A stretch of DNA of 64,000 bases. It comes from Methanoculleus receptaculi. Lineage in GTDB: Archaea > Halobacteriota > Methanomicrobia > Methanomicrobiales > Methanoculleaceae. The stretch covers positions 1,116,001 through 1,180,000 of the forward strand of contig NZ_CP137642.1 in assembly GCF_033472595.1 (NCBI RefSeq). Direction: 5' to 3'. The notes under the pieces were generated by a model, which made no database searches, was not told where the DNA came from, and saw only the letters and a program-made list of their open reading frames with translations. A program made the translations under genes and the position numbers. Of the stretch, positions 60,716 to 64,000 are shown one piece after another; within the stretch, counting starts at the first letter, position 1, and each line of letters begins with the position of its first letter.

Positions 60716-61103
60716 ATGATATAATATCAGGGATTATAAGTCTATAGATCTTGCGATTTGAGAGGCGGGATTGGAAAAATGAGGATGATTTGAAGAGTAT
60801 AATCCCTAAATCATGCGGTGTTTGGGGTCTAAAAGTGGGGGTCCGTGTTCACGCCATCTCCCCGCTGGCAACGCCCTTCACCTCCTCCTGCAGGGTCTCC
60901 TTTTCGTACGGCTCCAGTTCCGTCACTAACTCGGTGATGAGGCCCGTGGCCAATGCTTTTCGGACGGCTGTAGTGGCATAGGTTTTATCGACAGGATGGA
61001 ACTCTCTGTCAGTTTGGGTTGGTGCTGTGAACGCTCCCATGCAAGGGAGGTCGGAATGAAGGTATAAACGCGTTTGCTGACAGATCTGAACCTGAATAAT
61101 AGA
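60716..61103. other. intergenic stretch beside tRNA-Met with a weak small ORF
   Basis: No certain gene. On the minus strand, ATG 61040 opens a 63-codon frame ending at 60849 with DREFHPVDKTYATTAVRKAL and TELVTELEPYEKETLQEEVK; it looks somewhat protein-like but matches nothing I know. AT-rich runs at 60716-60745 may be the promoter of the transposase fragment. Being downstream of a tRNA, the stretch may be old integrated DNA, but I found no repeated tRNA end. Confidence 0.4.
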
Positions 61104-61214
61104 TGCTGCGGGTGGGATCCGAACCCACGATCTCCAGATGTCCCAGGTCTGGACGCACCGTTTCTTCACAAAACCCTATGAGTCTGGCGCCCTAACCAGC
61201 TAGGCCACCGCAGC
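61104..61214 (-). tRNA. tRNA-Met (CAT, elongator type) with a 37-nt intron
   Basis: A 111-nt gene on the minus strand. Acceptor arms GCTGCGG/CCGCAGC, D-arm with AGCTGGTTAG, anticodon stem CCAGA/TCTGG, anticodon CAT, T-arm GTGGG-TTCGGAT-CCCAC. An intron at 61140-61176 sits after position 37, the canonical place, leaving 74 nt. Discriminator is A; no CCA encoded. An Ile tRNA with modified CAT cannot be fully excluded, but archaeal elongator tRNA-Met commonly has an intron here. Confidence 0.88.
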
Positions 61215-61286
61215 ACACAAAGTGCAGTATAACAATGCTGTATTGACAAATAAACCTTATGCCTGACCGAAAAATTGGATAGAGGG

Positions 61287-62762
61287 TTATCTCGCGTTTC
61301 TCTGGATGTAGACATCGATCGCCGCCGTGATTGCTGCGACCTGCTTTCCCTGGCGCAGAGATGCGGCCAGCGTCTGCATACGCGCCTCCTCCTCGCGGAT
61401 GTAACGGCGCAGACTCGCGGCAATATGCCCCTCCTGCAGGAAGTGGGTGTGGGTCTCGCCTGCGATAAAGTAAGGGTTTTGCATGATCGCGTAGTGAAGA
61501 GGGAGCGTCGTCTTCACGCCGATGATGACATACTCGGAGATCGCCCGGCGCATCCGCTGGATAGCCTCCTCGCGGTTCATGCCCCAGGCACAGAGTTTGG
61601 CGATCATCGAGTCATAGTGTGCTGGAATGGTATACCCCATGTGAATGCCGGAGTCGACCCGTATCCCGGGCCCACCAGGAGATCGGTAGCGGACGATCTT
61701 TCCCGGATCAGCGGCAAAGTTGTTCAGCGGGTCCTCCGCATTGATCCGGCACTCGATCGCGTGCCCCCGCATGCTTATATCCTCCTGGTCCATTGCCAGG
61801 TCATAACCTGCCGCGATCGCGATCTGCTGCTTCACCAGATCGATCCCGGTGATAAACTCCGTCACGGTATGCTCCACCTGCAGCCTGGTGTTCACCTCCA
61901 TGAAGTAGTAGTCCCCGTTCGAGTAGAGGAACTCCACCGTTCCGGCGTTCTTGTAGTTTGCCGTCTTCGCCGCGGTGATGGCCGACTCCGCCATCCGTTC
62001 CCGCAGTTCTGGAGTCATGATCGGAGATGGCGCCTCCTCAAGCAGTTTCTGGTGCCGGCGCTGGATTGAGCACTCGCGGTCGTAGAGGTGGACGATGTGC
62101 CCCGCCCCATCAGCAAGGATCTGGATCTCCAGATGGCGCGGCTTTTCGAGGTACTTCTCCACAAAGATGGTAGGGTCGCCAAACGTAGACTCTGCGATCC
62201 TCCTCCCCTTCTCGATCGCCTCCTCGAGCTGGTCATCGTTCTCGACGATATGCATGCCGATACCGCCGCCGCCAGCGCTCGCCTTCACGATCACCGGGTA
62301 GCCGATCTCGGCTGCGACCTTCCTCGCCTCATCGATGCTGGTGACACCCTCCGGGGTGCCTGGAAGAACAGGGACGCCGGCCTCCCGCATCATCCGTTTC
62401 GACTCGATCTTTGAGCCCAGGATCTCGATCGTCTTCCAGGACGGGCCGATGAAAGTCAGACCCTCTTCCTCGACCAGTTTTGCAAACCCGGCGTTCTCGG
62501 CGAGGAACCCATAGCCGGGGTGGATCGCCTCCGCCCCGCTCTTCTTCGCCACGTCGCAGATCCGCTCCTTGTTCAGGTAACTCTTCGAAGGGTGCGCCTC
62601 CCCGACACAGAACGCCTCATCAGCGTACTGGACGTGAAGCGCATTCCTGTCGGGCTCAGAATAGATCGCAACCGTCTCGATGCCAAGCTCCCTGCAGGCA
62701 CGCATGACCCGGATGGCGATCTCGCCACGGTTGGCGATAAGGATCTTGTCAAAGTAAGTCAT
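61287..62762 (-). CDS. pycA: pyruvate carboxylase subunit A (biotin carboxylase)
   Basis: A 491-residue ATP-grasp enzyme that carboxylates biotin with bicarbonate. N-terminal [23 protein letters not shown]-binding [13 protein letters not shown], and the catalytic [20 protein letters not shown] are present. It pairs with PycB, which starts off the window, to make oxaloacetate from pyruvate for biosynthesis in methanogens. Start ATG 62762 (MTYFDK); the six earlier codons are unlikely. It follows pycB by 14 bases. Confidence 0.95.
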   Translation of the reverse strand: MTYFDKILIANRGEIAIRVMRACRELGIETVAIYSEPDRNALHVQYADEAFCVGEAHPSKSYLNKERICDVAKKSGAEAIHPGYGFLAENAGFAKLVEEEGLTFIGPSWKTIEILGSKIESKRMMREAGVPVLPGTPEGVTSIDEARKVAAEIGYPVIVKASAGGGGIGMHIVENDDQLEEAIEKGRRIAESTFGDPTIFVEKYLEKPRHLEIQILADGAGHIVHLYDRECSIQRRHQKLLEEAPSPIMTPELRERMAESAITAAKTANYKNAGTVEFLYSNGDYYFMEVNTRLQVEHTVTEFITGIDLVKQQIAIAAGYDLAMDQEDISMRGHAIECRINAEDPLNNFAADPGKIVRYRSPGGPGIRVDSGIHMGYTIPAHYDSMIAKLCAWGMNREEAIQRMRRAISEYVIIGVKTTLPLHYAIMQNPYFIAGETHTHFLQEGHIAASLRRYIREEEARMQTLAASLRQGKQVAAITAAIDVYIQRNAR

Positions 62763-62776
62763 CGCGCAAACAGCCC

Positions 62777-64000
62777 TCACTCAATGATCATCAAAACATC
62801 GCCGTTCTGCACAACGTCCCCCACATTCACAAAGATCTCCGTGACCCTTCCGTCGCGAGGGCTGGGGATGGGGTTCTCCATCTTCATAGCCTCGAGAACT
62901 ATGAGTGTATCACCCTTCCGGACGGTGCCCCCCCGCTCGACCATAACCTTAAGGACCATCCCCTGCATGTTGCTCTTGACAGCGCCAGGGAGATCCCCGC
63001 GGGGTGGTGCCCCCCTTACCGGCTGCGCCGCTCCTGCAGCCAGAGGCTCGACCGCACCTCCATCCACGGTCATTATCCGGACAGAGAAGATCTCACCGTC
63101 CACCTCGACCTCCATGGAGTGCGGGATCCCCGCAATCCCCATCGGCGCAGCCTGCGGCACCTTGTCAGGGATAATCTCCTGCTTGCACTCGCCCCGGAGG
63201 AACGAAGGAGCGATGTTCGGATAGAGGATGTAGGTAAGAACATCCTCCTCCATGGAGATCAGACCCTGTTCCATCGCCTCCTTCTTCATCTTCTCATAGA
63301 TCGGTTCAAGCAGATCCGCCGGGCGAACGGTTATCGGGTCCTCATCACCTATGATCCGCCTCCTGATCTCCGGGCTGATCGGGGCCGGTGGGCGGCCGTA
63401 GAACCCGAGAACATAGTCCTTCACCTCACGGGTCACATTCTGGTAGCGCTCCCCGCCCATGAGGACGTTGAAGACCGCCTGGGTGCCCACAATCTGGCTT
63501 GTCGGTGTCACAAGCGGCGGGTAGCCGAGATCCTCCCTCACCTTTGGGATCTCGCGGAGCACCTCATCCAGGCGGTCGAGCGCGTCCTGCTCCTTGAGCT
63601 GCGAGACCAGGTTTGATATCATCCCGCCCGGGAGCTGGTAGATCAGAACATCCGAGTCGACCCGTTCGGAGATGGGGTTTAAGAGCGGTTCATATTTCCC
63701 ACGTATCTCGCGGCAGATGTTGCGGACTTTCCGCAGTTTGAAGAGGTCGATACCTGTATCGCGTGATGTTCCCGCAACGCTTGCGATGACGCTCTCCGTC
63801 GGAGGCTGCGAGGTGCCAAGAGCAAACGGCGACATCGCTGTATCAAGGATATCCACGCCGGCATCGATCGCCGCCTGGTAACTCATCGGAGCAACACCGC
63901 TCGTGCAGTGCGAGTGAAGACAGACCCTGACATCCGCCACACCCTTGATCCCGGTGATCAGGTCACGGGCATCGTGCGGCATGATCAGGCCGGCCATATC
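62777..64000 (-). CDS. pycB: pyruvate carboxylase subunit B (partial, 5' end outside window)
   Basis: 408 residues of the carboxyltransferase plus biotin carrier. The visible part begins [17 protein letters not shown]; the N-terminal metal-binding region lies beyond 64000. Barrel motifs include [20 protein letters not shown] and [20 protein letters not shown]. The C-terminal biotinyl domain has [11 protein letters not shown], where the lysine is biotinylated. Oxaloacetate decarboxylase is a close relative, but the pairing with a biotin carboxylase makes pyruvate carboxylase the better call. Confidence 0.94.
   Translation of the reverse strand, partial: DMAGLIMPHDARDLITGIKGVADVRVCLHSHCTSGVAPMSYQAAIDAGVDILDTAMSPFALGTSQPPTESVIASVAGTSRDTGIDLFKLRKVRNICREIRGKYEPLLNPISERVDSDVLIYQLPGGMISNLVSQLKEQDALDRLDEVLREIPKVREDLGYPPLVTPTSQIVGTQAVFNVLMGGERYQNVTREVKDYVLGFYGRPPAPISPEIRRRIIGDEDPITVRPADLLEPIYEKMKKEAMEQGLISMEEDVLTYILYPNIAPSFLRGECKQEIIPDKVPQAAPMGIAGIPHSMEVEVDGEIFSVRIMTVDGGAVEPLAAGAAQPVRGAPPRGDLPGAVKSNMQGMVLKVMVERGGTVRKGDTLIVLEAMKMENPIPSPRDGRVTEIFVNVGDVVQNGDVLMIIE

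Overview
The window is chromosomal DNA from a GC-rich, hydrogenotrophic methanogenic archaeon, most likely of the order Methanomicrobiales (Methanoculleus-like). Supporting signs are a TATA-binding protein and transcription factor S, archaeosortase A, methanofuran genes (mfnD, mfnF), an F420-type formate dehydrogenase (fdhA-fdhB), F420-dependent NADP reductase, a family B DNA polymerase, XPD helicase, SecD/SecF without SecA, a DUF2150 protein, intron-containing tRNAs and AT-rich archaeal box A promoters. The genus is an inference from gene content; no database search was run.

Layout. 0-9.6 kb: riboflavin-type reductase end, CDP-alcohol phosphatidyltransferase convergent with archaeosortase A, TFS, a relict CRISPR and a TnpB-end-like hairpin, AMP-forming acetyl-CoA synthetase, TBP, an HTH regulator, surE-rpiA, and mfnD-mfnF. 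9.4-18.3 kb: a transposase-like zinc-ribbon protein, fdhAB, a secreted protein, tRNA-Asp and intron-bearing tRNA-Tyr, iorA-iorB. 18.3-27.4 kb: polB-mdh, divergent pyrD-pyrK, mobA, panE, ogt, XPD helicase. 27.4-28.2 kb: gene-free DNA with a two-unit tandem repeat of 264-265 bp. 28.2-36.2 kb: a tightly coupled operon for acetyl-CoA synthase, both subunits of the corrinoid iron-sulfur protein, its reductive activator, a MetE-like zinc methyltransferase and a CooC/AcsF nickel ATPase. 36.4-46.3 kb: purB, a Gate-domain membrane protein, nitroreductase, a solitary TnpB, a MazF-like protein, a PKD-like secreted protein, a metal P-type ATPase, a QueG-like iron-sulfur protein and peroxiredoxin. 46.4-58.2 kb: a DraG pseudogene, an SMR exporter, DUF2150, HEAT and PP2C proteins, radical SAM, pilin-like, UspA, DUF99, AglJ-like glycosyltransferase, aldolase, npdG-trx and secD-secF. 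58.2-64 kb: repeats, two DUF4013 membrane paralogs, a transposase fragment, an intron-containing tRNA-Met, and pycA-pycB (pycB runs off the window).

How the genes fit together. Formate or H2 supplies electrons for CO2 reduction on methanofuran. Acetate enters through acetyl-CoA synthetase, and acetyl-CoA is built up by pyruvate carboxylase, malate dehydrogenase and indolepyruvate oxidoreductase. The most striking region is the 28-36 kb operon. It resembles a bacterial acs cluster (full-length AcsB with all A-cluster cysteines, AcsD, AcsC, AcsV, AcsF) but has no CO dehydrogenase and no AcsE-type methyltransferase. A 341-residue core-MetE-like protein sits where the methyltransferase would be expected. 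The simplest reading is a route that splits acetyl-CoA and passes its methyl group through the corrinoid protein to homocysteine. That function is inferred from gene content and needs testing.

Mobile and repetitive DNA is small in scale but varied: a TnpB with a nonsense codon near its original start, three solitary hairpins resembling a TnpB right end (omegaRNA-like) with distinct downstream sequences, a type I-E-like CRISPR remnant, a dispersed composite intergenic repeat, a duplicated 156-bp intergenic block and two transposase fragments.
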